In this document: one piece after another, positions 38,307 through 46,638 of the stretch
How positions within the stretch are numbered: the stretch's first letter is position 1
Layout: every line of letters begins with the position of its first letter
Source of the DNA: Stutzerimonas stutzeri
Lineage (GTDB): Bacteria; Pseudomonadota; Gammaproteobacteria; Pseudomonadales; Pseudomonadaceae
Assembly: GCA_002387205.1 (NCBI GenBank)
Contig: DGLA01000001.1
Span: 1-64,000 of the forward strand
Length of the DNA stretch: 64,000 bases
Direction: 5' to 3'
Made by a program: the position numbers and the translations under genes
Notes under the pieces: model-generated
Told to the model about the DNA's origin: nothing
Databases searched by the model: none
The model's input: only the letters and a program-made list of their open reading frames with translations

Positions 38307-39722
38307 TTAAAGTCCCGCATGAGCCGCGATGGCGGCGGCGATGGCCAGGGCCAGCTCGCCCGGCTTGCGTTTGATCGAGTAGTTCAGCAATTCCGGGTGG
38401 TTGTCGACGAAGCTGGTATTGAACTGCCCGCTACGGAAATCCGGATTGGCGAGAATCTGCTGATAGTAGGTCGCGGTGGTTTTCACGCCCTGCACGCGCA
38501 TGTCGTCCAGTGCGCGCGAGCCGCGGGCCAGCGCTTCTTCCCAGGTCAACGCCCAAACGATCAGCTTCAGGCACATGGAGTCGTAGTACGGCGGAATGGT
38601 GTAGCCGGTGTAGATCGCCGTGTCGGTGCGCACACCGGGGCCGCCGGGGGCGTAATAGCGGGTGATCTTGCCGAAGCAGGGCAGGAAGTTGTTGCGCGGC
38701 TCTTCGGCGTTGATGCGGAACTGCAAGGCAAAGCCGCGGTACTGGATATCTTCCTGCTTGACCGAGAGCGGCAGACCGGAGGCGATGCGGATCTGCTCGC
38801 GGACGATGTCGATGCCGGTGATTTCCTCGGTGATGGTGTGCTCCACCTGCACGCGGGTGTTCATTTCCATGAAGTACACCTCACCCTCGGCGAGCAGGAA
38901 CTCCACGGTGCCGGCGTTCTCGTAGCCCACCGCCTTGGCCGCACGTACCGCCAGGTCGCCTATATAGGCGCGCTGTTCCGGGGTCAGCTGAGGGCTCGGG
39001 GCGATCTCGATGAGCTTCTGATTGCGGCGCTGGATCGAGCAGTCGCGCTCGAACAGGTGAACGGTGTTGCCGAACGAGTCGGCGAGGATCTGTGCCTCGA
39101 TGTGCTTGGGCTCGACGATGCACTTCTCGAGGAACACATCGGCCGAGCCGAACGCCTTGGTTGCCTCGGAGATGACCCGCGGATAGGCCTGAGCCAGTTC
39201 ATCACGCGAGTTGCAGCGGCGAATTCCACGGCCGCCACCGCCGGACGTCGCCTTGAGCATCACCGGGTAACCGATGCGCTCGGCCTCGGACAAGGCTTCC
39301 TCGACATCGGCCACGTTGCCTTCGGTCCCCGGCGTGACCGGTACGCCGGCCTTGATCATGCTGCGCCGCGCCTCGGTCTTGTCGCCCATACGACGGATGA
39401 CTTCCGCGCTGGGGCCAACGAAACGAATGCCGCGCTCGGCGCAGATCTCCGCCAGCTCGGCGTTCTCGGAGAGGAAACCATAGCCGGGATGCAAGGCATC
39501 ACAGCCGGTTTCCACGGCCAGGTTCACCAGCTTGCGCGGGTTCAGGTAACCGGCCAATGGGTCGTCGCCAATGAAGTGGGCCTCGTCGGCACGCTTGACG
39601 TGCAACGCATGGCGGTCGGGCTCGGCAAACACCGCCACCGAGCGTACGCCCATTTCGGCACAGGCCCGCACGATGCGGACGGCGATTTCACCGCGGTTGG
39701 CGATCAGCAGCTTCTTGATCAC
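38307..39722 (-). CDS. pycA: Pyruvate carboxylase subunit A (biotin carboxylase)
   Basis: This subunit carboxylates the biotin of PycB using ATP and bicarbonate. The 471-residue product has KKLLIANRGEIAVRIVRACAEMG at the start, the ATP-grasp GGGGRGIRR glycine loop, and MEMNTRVQVEHTITEEITGIDIV. The C-terminal ~20 residues go a little beyond AccC length. Sequence and neighbours (pycB downstream, a divergent LysR gene upstream) match PA5436, so it is assigned to pyruvate carboxylase and not acetyl-CoA carboxylase. The start is GTG 39722. Confidence 0.93.
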   Translation of the reverse strand: MIKKLLIANRGEIAVRIVRACAEMGVRSVAVFAEPDRHALHVKRADEAHFIGDDPLAGYLNPRKLVNLAVETGCDALHPGYGFLSENAELAEICAERGIRFVGPSAEVIRRMGDKTEARRSMIKAGVPVTPGTEGNVADVEEALSEAERIGYPVMLKATSGGGGRGIRRCNSRDELAQAYPRVISEATKAFGSADVFLEKCIVEPKHIEAQILADSFGNTVHLFERDCSIQRRNQKLIEIAPSPQLTPEQRAYIGDLAVRAAKAVGYENAGTVEFLLAEGEVYFMEMNTRVQVEHTITEEITGIDIVREQIRIASGLPLSVKQEDIQYRGFALQFRINAEEPRNNFLPCFGKITRYYAPGGPGVRTDTAIYTGYTIPPYYDSMCLKLIVWALTWEEALARGSRALDDMRVQGVKTTATYYQQILANPDFRSGQFNTSFVDNHPELLNYSIKRKPGELALAIAAAIAAHAGL

Positions 39723-39970
39723 GCTTCATTCCCTCGGTCGATGAGCAGAAGGCCGCCTGGAGGGGCCATGTAACGCCAGCACACTGTGCAGGCCGGTAAA
39801 CCCTACGCCTGCCGGCATGATTACTGAAAATGAATAATTATTTGATCTTGGATAAGGAATTACTTATAGATATGCGCTGGCCAGCGTCTGTCATAGCTCC
39901 AAGATGTTGGCGGGAACCCATAAACAGCGGATTACAGCCAAGAGCGGCAGAAGCAATGCGAAAAAGCATG

Positions 39971-40918
39971 ATGCGGATTACCCTGCGCCAGTTGCAGGTG
40001 TTCCGGGCCGTATGTGAAAGCCGATCCTATAGCCGAGCGGCTGAGGAAATGGCGCTGACCCAGCCAGCAGTGAGCCTGCAGATCCGGCAGCTGGAGGAGC
40101 TGATCGGCCAGCCGCTGTTCGAGTATCTGGGCAAGAAACTCTACCTGACCCCTGCGGCCGAAGCGCTGCAGCGTGCCAGCACCGACATCTTTGGGCGCCT
40201 CGACAGCCTGGACATGCAACTGTCCGACATGCAGGGCTCGCTACAGGGTCAGCTGAATCTGGCTGTCGAGTCGAGCGCCAAATACATCACACCGCACCTG
40301 TTCGCGGCCTTCAAACGCAAGCATCCCGAGGTCAGCCTGGAGCTGGTCGTGGTCAACCATGCGCAGGCGGTCAAGCGCCTGTCGATCAGCCGCGACGACC
40401 TGCTGATCATTTCGCAGGTGCCGACCGACATGGACCTGGAATTCATGCCTTTCCTGAACAACCCGATAGTGGCGGTCGCACCGGCTGACCATCCCCTGAG
40501 CAAGGCAGCCGCCCTGACCTTGCAGGACCTGACGGCCTACCCAATGCTGGTTCGGGAACCCGGCTCGGGTACGCGCAAGGCGGGCGAAGACTATCTGCGC
40601 CAGAAGCGTGCTCATTTCGCCCAGACGATCCAGGTGGCCTCACTGGACGCACTGCGTGAAAGCGTCATAGCAGGGCTCGGCCTGGCCCTGATGCCACGCC
40701 ATGCCGTGCACCTGGAGCTGGCTCACGGCTTGCTGCGGGAGTTGCCGGTTCAGGAGCTGCCGCTATATCGCAGCTGGTGCGTGGTGCATCCGCGAGGCAA
40801 GCGGCTGAGCCCGGTGGCCCAGGCGTTCTTCACCTTCATTCGCGAAGAACGCGCTCAGATCATTGCGCTGGCTGCGCGCTTTGACGGCGCACCGGCAACC
40901 CCTCGAGCAACGGGCTAA
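39971..40918 (+). CDS. LysR-family transcriptional regulator (PA5437-like)
   Basis: The 315-residue protein has an N-terminal winged helix-turn-helix (ITLRQLQVFRAVCESRSYSRAAEEMALTQPAVSLQIRQLEE) and a C-terminal LysR substrate-binding domain of the CbbR/CysB-like type. It is divergent from pycA, with about 230 AT-rich bases between, so control of pyruvate carboxylase is a reasonable inference. The start is ambiguous: ATG at 39956, 39968 and 39971 are in frame and none has a strong ribosome binding site; 39971 matches family N-termini best. Its 3' end overlaps a small gene on the other strand. Confidence 0.9.
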   Translation: MRITLRQLQVFRAVCESRSYSRAAEEMALTQPAVSLQIRQLEELIGQPLFEYLGKKLYLTPAAEALQRASTDIFGRLDSLDMQLSDMQGSLQGQLNLAVESSAKYITPHLFAAFKRKHPEVSLELVVVNHAQAVKRLSISRDDLLIISQVPTDMDLEFMPFLNNPIVAVAPADHPLSKAAALTLQDLTAYPMLVREPGSGTRKAGEDYLRQKRAHFAQTIQVASLDALRESVIAGLGLALMPRHAVHLELAHGLLRELPVQELPLYRSWCVVHPRGKRLSPVAQAFFTFIREERAQIIALAARFDGAPATPRATG

Positions 40919-41075
40919 CCATCATCAGGTCGGGAAACTCCATCAGCTGAGCATGCAACTGACGCTGCTCGTCGTAGCTTTCGATGGCGCGGCGGAAACG
41001 CATGCGGCGCTCGTCCTGCTGCTTGCGGCGGGCGCGGGCATCGAGATTGACGTAGGTTTCGCGGGGCTGGGACAT
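40860..41075 (-). CDS. Small conserved charged protein, function unknown
   Basis: The 71-residue product is rich in arginine and glutamine in its first half (LDARARRKQQDERRMRFRRAIESYDEQRQLHAQL) and should form a long helix; the second half is less ordered. GGAG lies 9 bases upstream of its ATG, which supports a real gene despite a 59-base tail-to-tail overlap with the LysR gene. Similar short proteins occur in other pseudomonads, but I cannot name a function. Confidence 0.65.
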   Translation of the reverse strand: MSQPRETYVNLDARARRKQQDERRMRFRRAIESYDEQRQLHAQLMEFPDLMMVSPLLEGLPVRRQSAQPAQ

Positions 41076-41190
41076 GCGCGGTCTCCGGAACGGGTGTCGG
41101 GAAAGCCCAGCATCAGAGCCCTGGGTGACGCTATGAGGTCAGAGAGATGACCGAGCGATGAAAGCCGCTCCAATGGTCATCATGCAACGG

Positions 41191-42057
41191 TCAGTCGTCA
41201 TGCGCCTTCACTGACTTGGGCGACAGGCGCAGGCTGCGAAGGCTGCGCTTTACGCTCTTGAGATGGTTGACCAGGCTCGGTCCGCGCGCCATGGCCACGC
41301 CCATGGCCAGTACGTCGATGACGACGAGGTGAGCGATACGCGAGGTCAGCGGCGTGTAGATCTCGGTGTCTTCCTGCACGTCGATGGCCAGATTGATGGT
41401 GGCGAGCTCCGCCAGCGGGGTCTGGCTCGGGCACAGCGTGATCAGCGTGGCGCCTGATTCGCGAACCACATTGGCGGTGATCAACAGATCCTTGGATCGG
41501 CCGGACTGCGAGATGCAGATCGCCACGTCGGTGGGCTTCAGCGTGACCGCCGACATCGCCTGCATGTGCGGATCGGAATAGGCCGCAGCGCTGAGCAGCA
41601 GGCGGAAGAACTTGTGCTGGGCATCGGTGGCCACCGCGCCGGAGGCACCGAAGCCATAGAATTCCACGCGCTCGGCCACTGCCATGGCAGCGACGGCACG
41701 CTCCAGAGCATCGGAATCCAGGCGCTCGCGCACTTCCATCAGGGTATGCAGCGTCGTGTCGAAGATTTTCAGCGCGAAATCGGTGACCGAATCGTTCTCG
41801 CTGATGGCGAACTGGCCGAAGCTGGCCCCGGCGGCGAGACTCTGCGCCAGCTTCAGTTTCAGATCCTGGAAACCCAGGCAGCCAATGGCACGGCAGAAGC
41901 GCACTATGGTCGGCTCGCTGACCCCCACCACATGAGCCAGGTCGGCCATCGAACTGTGCATCACGGCAGCTGGATCAAGAAGCACATGGTCGGCCACCTT
42001 GAGCTCCGACTTGCGTAACGAACTTCTCGACTGGGCGATGTGTTGCAGCAGGTTCAC
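41191..42057 (-). CDS. hexR: RpiR-family regulator, HexR-type (PA5438-like)
   Basis: HexR-type regulators control sugar catabolism and sense ketodeoxygluconate-phosphate through a SIS domain. The 288-residue product has an N-terminal RpiR helix-turn-helix (ADLAHVVGVSEPTIVRFCRAIGCLGFQDLK) and a C-terminal SIS domain with FYGFGASGAVATDAQHKFFRL and CISQSGRSKDLLITA. It starts at GTG 42057 and is divergent from zwf, with a matching palindromic operator in between. P. aeruginosa has two RpiR paralogues near G6PDH genes; this one fits PA5438 by neighbours, so the name hexR is by similarity. Confidence 0.88.
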   Translation of the reverse strand: MNLLQHIAQSRSSLRKSELKVADHVLLDPAAVMHSSMADLAHVVGVSEPTIVRFCRAIGCLGFQDLKLKLAQSLAAGASFGQFAISENDSVTDFALKIFDTTLHTLMEVRERLDSDALERAVAAMAVAERVEFYGFGASGAVATDAQHKFFRLLLSAAAYSDPHMQAMSAVTLKPTDVAICISQSGRSKDLLITANVVRESGATLITLCPSQTPLAELATINLAIDVQEDTEIYTPLTSRIAHLVVIDVLAMGVAMARGPSLVNHLKSVKRSLRSLRLSPKSVKAHDD

Positions 42058-42145
42058 GTGACGGACTCGCTATGATCAAAACCTGGCAAGAATGGTCGAA
42101 CGCAGCGGGTGCGCTCGCATCCGTCAAGCCGGCTGGGTTGTAGTG

Positions 42146-42168
42146 GGCTTGTAGTTATACTACAAGCC
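42146..42168. promoter_or_regulatory. HexR/RpiR-type operator upstream of zwf
   Basis: GGCTTGTAG-TTATA-CTACAAGCC is a perfect 9-base inverted repeat. Its core TGTAGTTATACTACA (42150-42164) fits the gammaproteobacterial HexR consensus TGTARTWWWAYTACA. It lies about 50 bases before the zwf start and between zwf and the divergent RpiR gene, so it could control both. Confidence 0.75.
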
Positions 42169-42218
42169 TCGCAGTATCGCCCACCTATCGAGTCTGTCCA
42201 TTTCCAAGGAGTGACGCT

Positions 42219-43661
42219 GTGTCCATTTGCTGCGACATGCTGGTATTCGGCGGTACCGGCGATCTGGCGCTACACAAACTCATCCCTGCGCTCTATCACC
42301 TGCACCGTGAAAAACGGCTACACGATGATGTCCGTATCCTCGCGATCGCTCGCCAGGACATCGATCGCAATGCCTACCTGGCCCTTGCCGAACGTCATAC
42401 GCGTGCCGCCGTGGCGCGCACCGATTTCGAGCCCATGGTCTGGCAGGCGTTCAGCCAGCGACTCGATTATTTCGCCATGGACGCCTCCCAGCGCGGTGAA
42501 TTCGTCCGCCTGGCGCATCATCTTGGCCAGGCCGACGGCCGGGTACGGGTGTATTACCTGGCCACCGCGCCCAGCCTGTTCGAACCCATCGCGTCCAACC
42601 TCGAAAGCGCAGGGCTCGCTGGCGAAGACGCTCGCATCGTGCTGGAAAAGCCCATCGGCCATTCGCTGGATTCGGCGCTCGATATCAACGAGGCGATCGG
42701 CACGGTATTCCCTGAATCGCGCATCTACCGGATCGATCACTACCTGGGCAAGGAAACCGTGCAGAACCTCATGGCGCTGCGCTTTGCCAACGCTCTGTTC
42801 GAACCCATCTGGCGCGCCGGCCAGATCGATCACGTGCAGATCACCGTGGCCGAAACGCTGGGCGTCGAAGAACGCGGCAGCTATTACGACCACGCCGGCG
42901 CCATGCGCGACATGCTGCAGAACCACCTGCTACAGCTGCTGTGCCTGGTGGCGATGGAAGCGCCGGTGCGTTTCGATGCCAAGTCCATACGCGGCGAGAA
43001 GGTCAAGATTCTCGAAGCACTCAAACCCATCACCGGCAACGATGTCCTGGACAAGACGGTTCGCGGCCAGTACGTCGCAGGGCAGATCGGTGGCCAGGAT
43101 GTGCAGGCCTACTACTTCGAAACGGACGTCGATAACGACAGCGACACCGAGACCTTCGTCGCAGTCAAAGCCGAGATCGACAACTGGCGCTGGGCTGGCG
43201 TGCCCTTCTACCTCCGCACCGGCAAACGCATGGCGCGGAAGCGTTCGGAAATCATCATCACCTTCAAGCAGGTGCCGCACATGCTGTTCACCAAAGGTGA
43301 GGTCAATCGCCTGGTGATTCGCCTGCAGCCCGAGGAGAGCATCAGCCTGCAGCTCATGGCCAAGGCACCGGGCAAGGGCATGCAGCTGGAACCCGTCGAG
43401 CTGGATCTGAACCTGGCCAAGGCGTTCAGCAGCACCCGCCGCTGGGAGGCCTACGAGCGGCTGTTGCTGGACGTAATCGAAGGCGACTCGACGCTGTTCA
43501 TGCGCCGCGACGAGGTGGAAGCGGCCTGGAACTGGGTCGACCCGATCCTGCGCGGCTGGCAGAGTTATTACCGAAAACCCAGGCCTTATCCAGCCGGAAC
43601 CGATGGCCCGGACCAAGCCCACCAGCTGATCGAGCATCAGGGTCGCCAATGGTGGCGCTGA
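42219..43661 (+). CDS. zwf: Glucose-6-phosphate 1-dehydrogenase
   Basis: Zwf oxidises glucose-6-phosphate to 6-phosphogluconolactone, feeding the Entner-Doudoroff and pentose phosphate routes and making NADPH. The 480-residue product has the nucleotide-binding GGTGDLALHKLIPALY near the start and the active-site RIDHYLGKE near 170. GTG 42219 follows AAGGAG by 7 bases. Unlike the zwf-pgl-eda operon of Pseudomonas, no pgl or eda follows; this is the PA5439-type isozyme. Downstream lies a long non-coding stretch and then the ectoine genes. Confidence 0.95.
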   Translation: MSICCDMLVFGGTGDLALHKLIPALYHLHREKRLHDDVRILAIARQDIDRNAYLALAERHTRAAVARTDFEPMVWQAFSQRLDYFAMDASQRGEFVRLAHHLGQADGRVRVYYLATAPSLFEPIASNLESAGLAGEDARIVLEKPIGHSLDSALDINEAIGTVFPESRIYRIDHYLGKETVQNLMALRFANALFEPIWRAGQIDHVQITVAETLGVEERGSYYDHAGAMRDMLQNHLLQLLCLVAMEAPVRFDAKSIRGEKVKILEALKPITGNDVLDKTVRGQYVAGQIGGQDVQAYYFETDVDNDSDTETFVAVKAEIDNWRWAGVPFYLRTGKRMARKRSEIIITFKQVPHMLFTKGEVNRLVIRLQPEESISLQLMAKAPGKGMQLEPVELDLNLAKAFSSTRRWEAYERLLLDVIEGDSTLFMRRDEVEAAWNWVDPILRGWQSYYRKPRPYPAGTDGPDQAHQLIEHQGRQWWR

Positions 43662-44248
43662 GCCAGTCGACGCAACCATTTGCCAGTCTCGCAAGATCGC
43701 TTCCAGCCCCGAACTAGAGCGGCTCGATACAACTTGCAGCAACTAACCCGCCGGGCGCCTGGCAACTAGCGGGTGAACTTTCCAGCATCGCCTGATCGTG
43801 CTGCTGACAAAAAAAATTAATCAATATGGATTGAGTCGCCATCTTCGCCACGTTGGTCGCTGATATCGCTGCGAGAAGTTGGCGATGGAACTCGCTAGTT
43901 ATCATCCATCGATGACGGCCTGATTCATCGCCAACTTCTGTCAGTTGTGCCTACGCCAACTCGCAGGTTATCAACAGCTGAAATGGCCTCGCCAAAAAAT
44001 CGCCAAAGCCCCGTCTGGCAAGGCTTGCAGACAGGCCCTGCCGTCACCGACACAGTCTGTGATCGCGTCGCAATCCGGTCGCTCGATATCCCATACATCT
44101 ACGCTCGAACCGGCGTGTATATCCAGCTCTATATACCCGCCAGATCAGGAGCGATGACGGGGTATTTCGTGGTAGTTCAACTTTCGCGATAAACGGCGAA
44201 CTTCGGAGATATCAGCGGCGAATCACCGGCCATGATCGGCGACTTGGG
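43662..44248. other. Long non-coding region before the ectoine genes, with inverted repeats
   Basis: No convincing gene is present. AGAAGTTGGCGATG (43874-43887) and CATCGCCAACTTCT (43926-43939) are a perfect 14-base inverted repeat 38 bases apart. TCGCCAA, ACGCCAA or GGCGA motifs recur before and after it, including three GGCGA copies close to the ectoine promoter. The base composition is more AT-rich than the flanks around 43800-43830 and 44250-44280. It may hold regulatory sites for osmotic control or the remains of the insertion that brought the cluster. Confidence 0.6.
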
Positions 44249-44278
44249 TTGAGATTAATTTTTTGATGTGTTTATTCT
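44249..44278 (+). promoter_or_regulatory. Candidate promoter of the ectoine cluster
   Basis: TTGAGA (44249-44254), an 18-base AT-rich spacer and TATTCT (44273-44278) form a plausible vegetative-type promoter. Its start site near 44285 would leave about 30 bases before the preferred ectA start. Osmotically induced ect promoters in other bacteria are also of this general kind. Confidence 0.45.
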
Positions 44279-44315
44279 AGAAAAGGATTTCAATCAGCAA
44301 CCCAAAGGTCTTGTT

Positions 44316-44849
44316 TTGAGTGTTCCTACCGTAACGCTCCGTCGCCCAACCGACGGCGACGGTTATCCCCTCCATGAGCTGGTAGCGCGCTGCCAACCTC
44401 TGGACACCAATTCGGCGTACTGCAACCTCCTGCAATGCTCCGATTTCGCCGACACCTCCATTGCTGCGGTCAACGCAGACGGTCAATTGGTCGGCTTCAT
44501 TTCCGGTTATTGCCCACCTGCCCGCCCGGACACGCTGTTCGTCTGGCAAGTCGCCGTCGACTCGTCGATGCGCGGTCAGGGTCTGGCCCTGCGCATGCTG
44601 ATGGCCCTGATCGCACGGGTCGCCAGGGAACAGGGCGTCAGCAATCTGGAAACCACCATCTCGCCGGACAACGGTGCGTCCCAGGCGCTGTTCAAGAAGG
44701 CCTTCGCCAAGCTTGGCGTCGACTACAGCACCCGCACCCTGTTCTCCCGCGCCGAACATTTCGCCGGCAAGCACGAAGACGAAGTGCTCTACCGCGCCGG
44801 CCCGTTCGCCGCACCCCATTCAGAAGAAGAACTAGAGGAAAACGCATGA
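44316..44849 (+). CDS. ectA: EctA, L-2,4-diaminobutyrate N-gamma-acetyltransferase
   Basis: EctA acetylates diaminobutyrate, the second step of ectoine synthesis. The product (177 residues from TTG 44316) is a GNAT enzyme with LVARCQPLDTNSAYCNLLQCSDF, the acetyl-CoA site VAVDSSMRGQGLALRML and NLETTISPDNGASQALF. The TTG start is chosen because AAAGGT lies 6 bases upstream and the protein then begins MSVPTVTLRRP. A GTG at 44268 would add 16 residues but has no ribosome binding site and overlaps the candidate promoter. The stop overlaps the ectB start. Confidence 0.93.
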   Translation: MSVPTVTLRRPTDGDGYPLHELVARCQPLDTNSAYCNLLQCSDFADTSIAAVNADGQLVGFISGYCPPARPDTLFVWQVAVDSSMRGQGLALRMLMALIARVAREQGVSNLETTISPDNGASQALFKKAFAKLGVDYSTRTLFSRAEHFAGKHEDEVLYRAGPFAAPHSEEELEENA

Positions 44850-46120
44850 AAACTTTCGAACTGCACGAATCTGGCGTTCGCAGCTACTGCCGCTCCTTCC
44901 CAGTGGTCTTCAAGCAGGCCCGTGGCGCTGAACTCGTCACCCGCGAAGGCAAGTCCTACATCGACTTCCTGGCCGGTGCCGGTACGCTGAACTACGGCCA
45001 CAACCATCCTGTGCTCAAGCAGGCGCTGCTCGATTACATCGCCGCCGACGGAATCACCCATGGCCTGGACATGTATTCCGAAGCGAAGGAGACCTTTCTC
45101 TCCACCTTCGACCGGCTGATCCTCAAGCCGCGCAACATGGACTACGTGATGCAGTTCACCGGCCCGACCGGCACCAACGCGGTCGAGGCCGCGCTGAAGC
45201 TGGCGCGCAAGGTGACTGGCCGCAACAACATCATCAGCTTCACCAACGGCTTCCACGGCTGCAGCATCGGCGCACTCGCTGCAACCGGTAACAAGCACCA
45301 CCGTGGCGCTGCCGGCGTCCCGCTGACCGACGTCAGCCGCATGCCCTACGCCAATTATTTCGGCGACAAGGTCAACACCATCGCGATGATGGACAAGCTG
45401 TTGACCGACCCATCCAGCGGCATCGACAAGCCGGCTGCCGTGATTGTCGAAGTGGTCCAGGGTGAAGGTGGTCTGAACGCCGCCTCCGCCGAGTGGGTTC
45501 GCAAGCTCGAGAAGCTCTGCCGCAAGCACGAGATGCTGCTGATCATCGACGACATCCAGGCCGGTTGCGGCCGCACCGGCACTTTCTTCAGCTTCGAAGA
45601 GATGGGCATCAAGCCGGACATGATCACCCTGTCCAAATCGCTGTCGGGCTACGGCCTGCCGTTTGCCATGGTGCTGCTGCGCAAGGAGCTGGACCAGTGG
45701 AAGCCGGGCGAGCACAACGGCACCTTCCGCGGTAACAACCACGCGTTCGTCACCGCTGCCGCTGCCATCGAGCACTTCTGGAAGGACGACGAGTTCGCCA
45801 ACAGCGTCAAGGCCAAGGGCAAGCGCATTGCCGACGGCATGAACAAGATCGTCCGCCGCTACGGCCCGGATTCGCTGTTCGTCAAAGGCCGCGGCATGAT
45901 GATCGGCATCAGCTGCCCGGACGGCGACACCGCCGCCGCCATCTGCCGCCACGCATTCGACAACGGCCTGGTCGTCGAAACCAGCGGCGCCCACAGCGAA
46001 GTGGTCAAGTGTCTTTGCCCGCTGATCATCAGCGAAGAGCAGATCGACAAGGCCATGAGCATTCTGGACAAGGCGTTCGCGGCCGTGATGTCCGATCAGG
46101 CCGCCACCCAGGCCTCTTAA
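44846..46120 (+). CDS. ectB: EctB, L-2,4-diaminobutyrate transaminase
   Basis: EctB converts aspartate semialdehyde to diaminobutyrate with glutamate as amino donor, the first committed step of ectoine synthesis. The 424-residue class III aminotransferase has [18 protein letters not shown], the [17 protein letters not shown] segment and the PLP lysine Lys264 in [16 protein letters not shown] 44846 overlaps the ectA stop, with AGAGGA upstream. The length is normal. Confidence 0.97.
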   Translation: MKTFELHESGVRSYCRSFPVVFKQARGAELVTREGKSYIDFLAGAGTLNYGHNHPVLKQALLDYIAADGITHGLDMYSEAKETFLSTFDRLILKPRNMDYVMQFTGPTGTNAVEAALKLARKVTGRNNIISFTNGFHGCSIGALAATGNKHHRGAAGVPLTDVSRMPYANYFGDKVNTIAMMDKLLTDPSSGIDKPAAVIVEVVQGEGGLNAASAEWVRKLEKLCRKHEMLLIIDDIQAGCGRTGTFFSFEEMGIKPDMITLSKSLSGYGLPFAMVLLRKELDQWKPGEHNGTFRGNNHAFVTAAAAIEHFWKDDEFANSVKAKGKRIADGMNKIVRRYGPDSLFVKGRGMMIGISCPDGDTAAAICRHAFDNGLVVETSGAHSEVVKCLCPLIISEEQIDKAMSILDKAFAAVMSDQAATQAS

Positions 46121-46130
46121 GGAGAATCAG

Positions 46131-46529
46131 ATGATCGTACGTACCCTGGCTGAATGCGAGCAGTCCAACCGCAAGATCAAGACCGATACCTGGGACAGCA
46201 CCCGGATGCTGCTCAAGGACGACAAGATGGGCTTCTCGTTCCACATCACTACCATCTACGCCAACACCGAGACGCATATCCACTACCAGAACCATCTGGA
46301 GTCGGTGTACTGCATGAGCGGCAACGGTGAGATCGAGACCATCGCAGACGGCAAGATCTACAAGATCGAAGCCGGCACGCTCTATATCCTCGACAAGCAC
46401 GACGAGCACCTGCTGCGCGGCGGCACCGAGGATATGAAGATGGCCTGCGTGTTCAACCCGCCGCTCAACGGCAAGGAAGTACACGACGAAAGCGGTGTCT
46501 ATCCACTTGAGGCGGAAGCCGTCGAGTAA
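46131..46529 (+). CDS. ectC: EctC, L-ectoine synthase
   Basis: EctC closes N-gamma-acetyl-diaminobutyrate to ectoine. The 132-residue cupin has [21 protein letters not shown] at the start, the metal-binding region around [21 protein letters not shown], and [25 protein letters not shown] lies 6 bases upstream of the ATG and 10 bases separate it from ectB, so ectABC form one operon. Confidence 0.97.
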   Translation: MIVRTLAECEQSNRKIKTDTWDSTRMLLKDDKMGFSFHITTIYANTETHIHYQNHLESVYCMSGNGEIETIADGKIYKIEAGTLYILDKHDEHLLRGGTEDMKMACVFNPPLNGKEVHDESGVYPLEAEAVE

Positions 46530-46544
46530 CGCCGCCACCGCAAC

Positions 46545-46597
46545 GGCGGGTTGCACCCGCCTTACGGCTGCGTGGAAGCAGGCGGGTGCGACCCGCC
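46545..46597. repeat. REP-like pair between ectC and ectD
   Basis: GGCGGGT-TGC-ACCCGCC (46545-46561) and GGCGGGT-GCG-ACCCGCC (46581-46597) are two small hairpins 19 bases apart, typical of Pseudomonas REP doublets. Lying inside the operon, they may stabilise the upstream ectABC message or lower ectD expression. Confidence 0.7.
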
Positions 46598-46638
46598 AGG
46601 CGCAGCCGGCAATACCCCTCAGTCATCAGGAGGAATGC

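Noticed and set aside
38307..39722. accC (acetyl-CoA carboxylase biotin carboxylase)
   Set aside because: The enzyme type is the same, but the adjacent pycB and divergent LysR gene match the pyruvate carboxylase locus, and no accB is present.
43714..43905. 63-codon open frame after zwf on the minus strand
   Set aside because: No ribosome binding site, unusual composition, and it runs through one arm of the inverted repeat.
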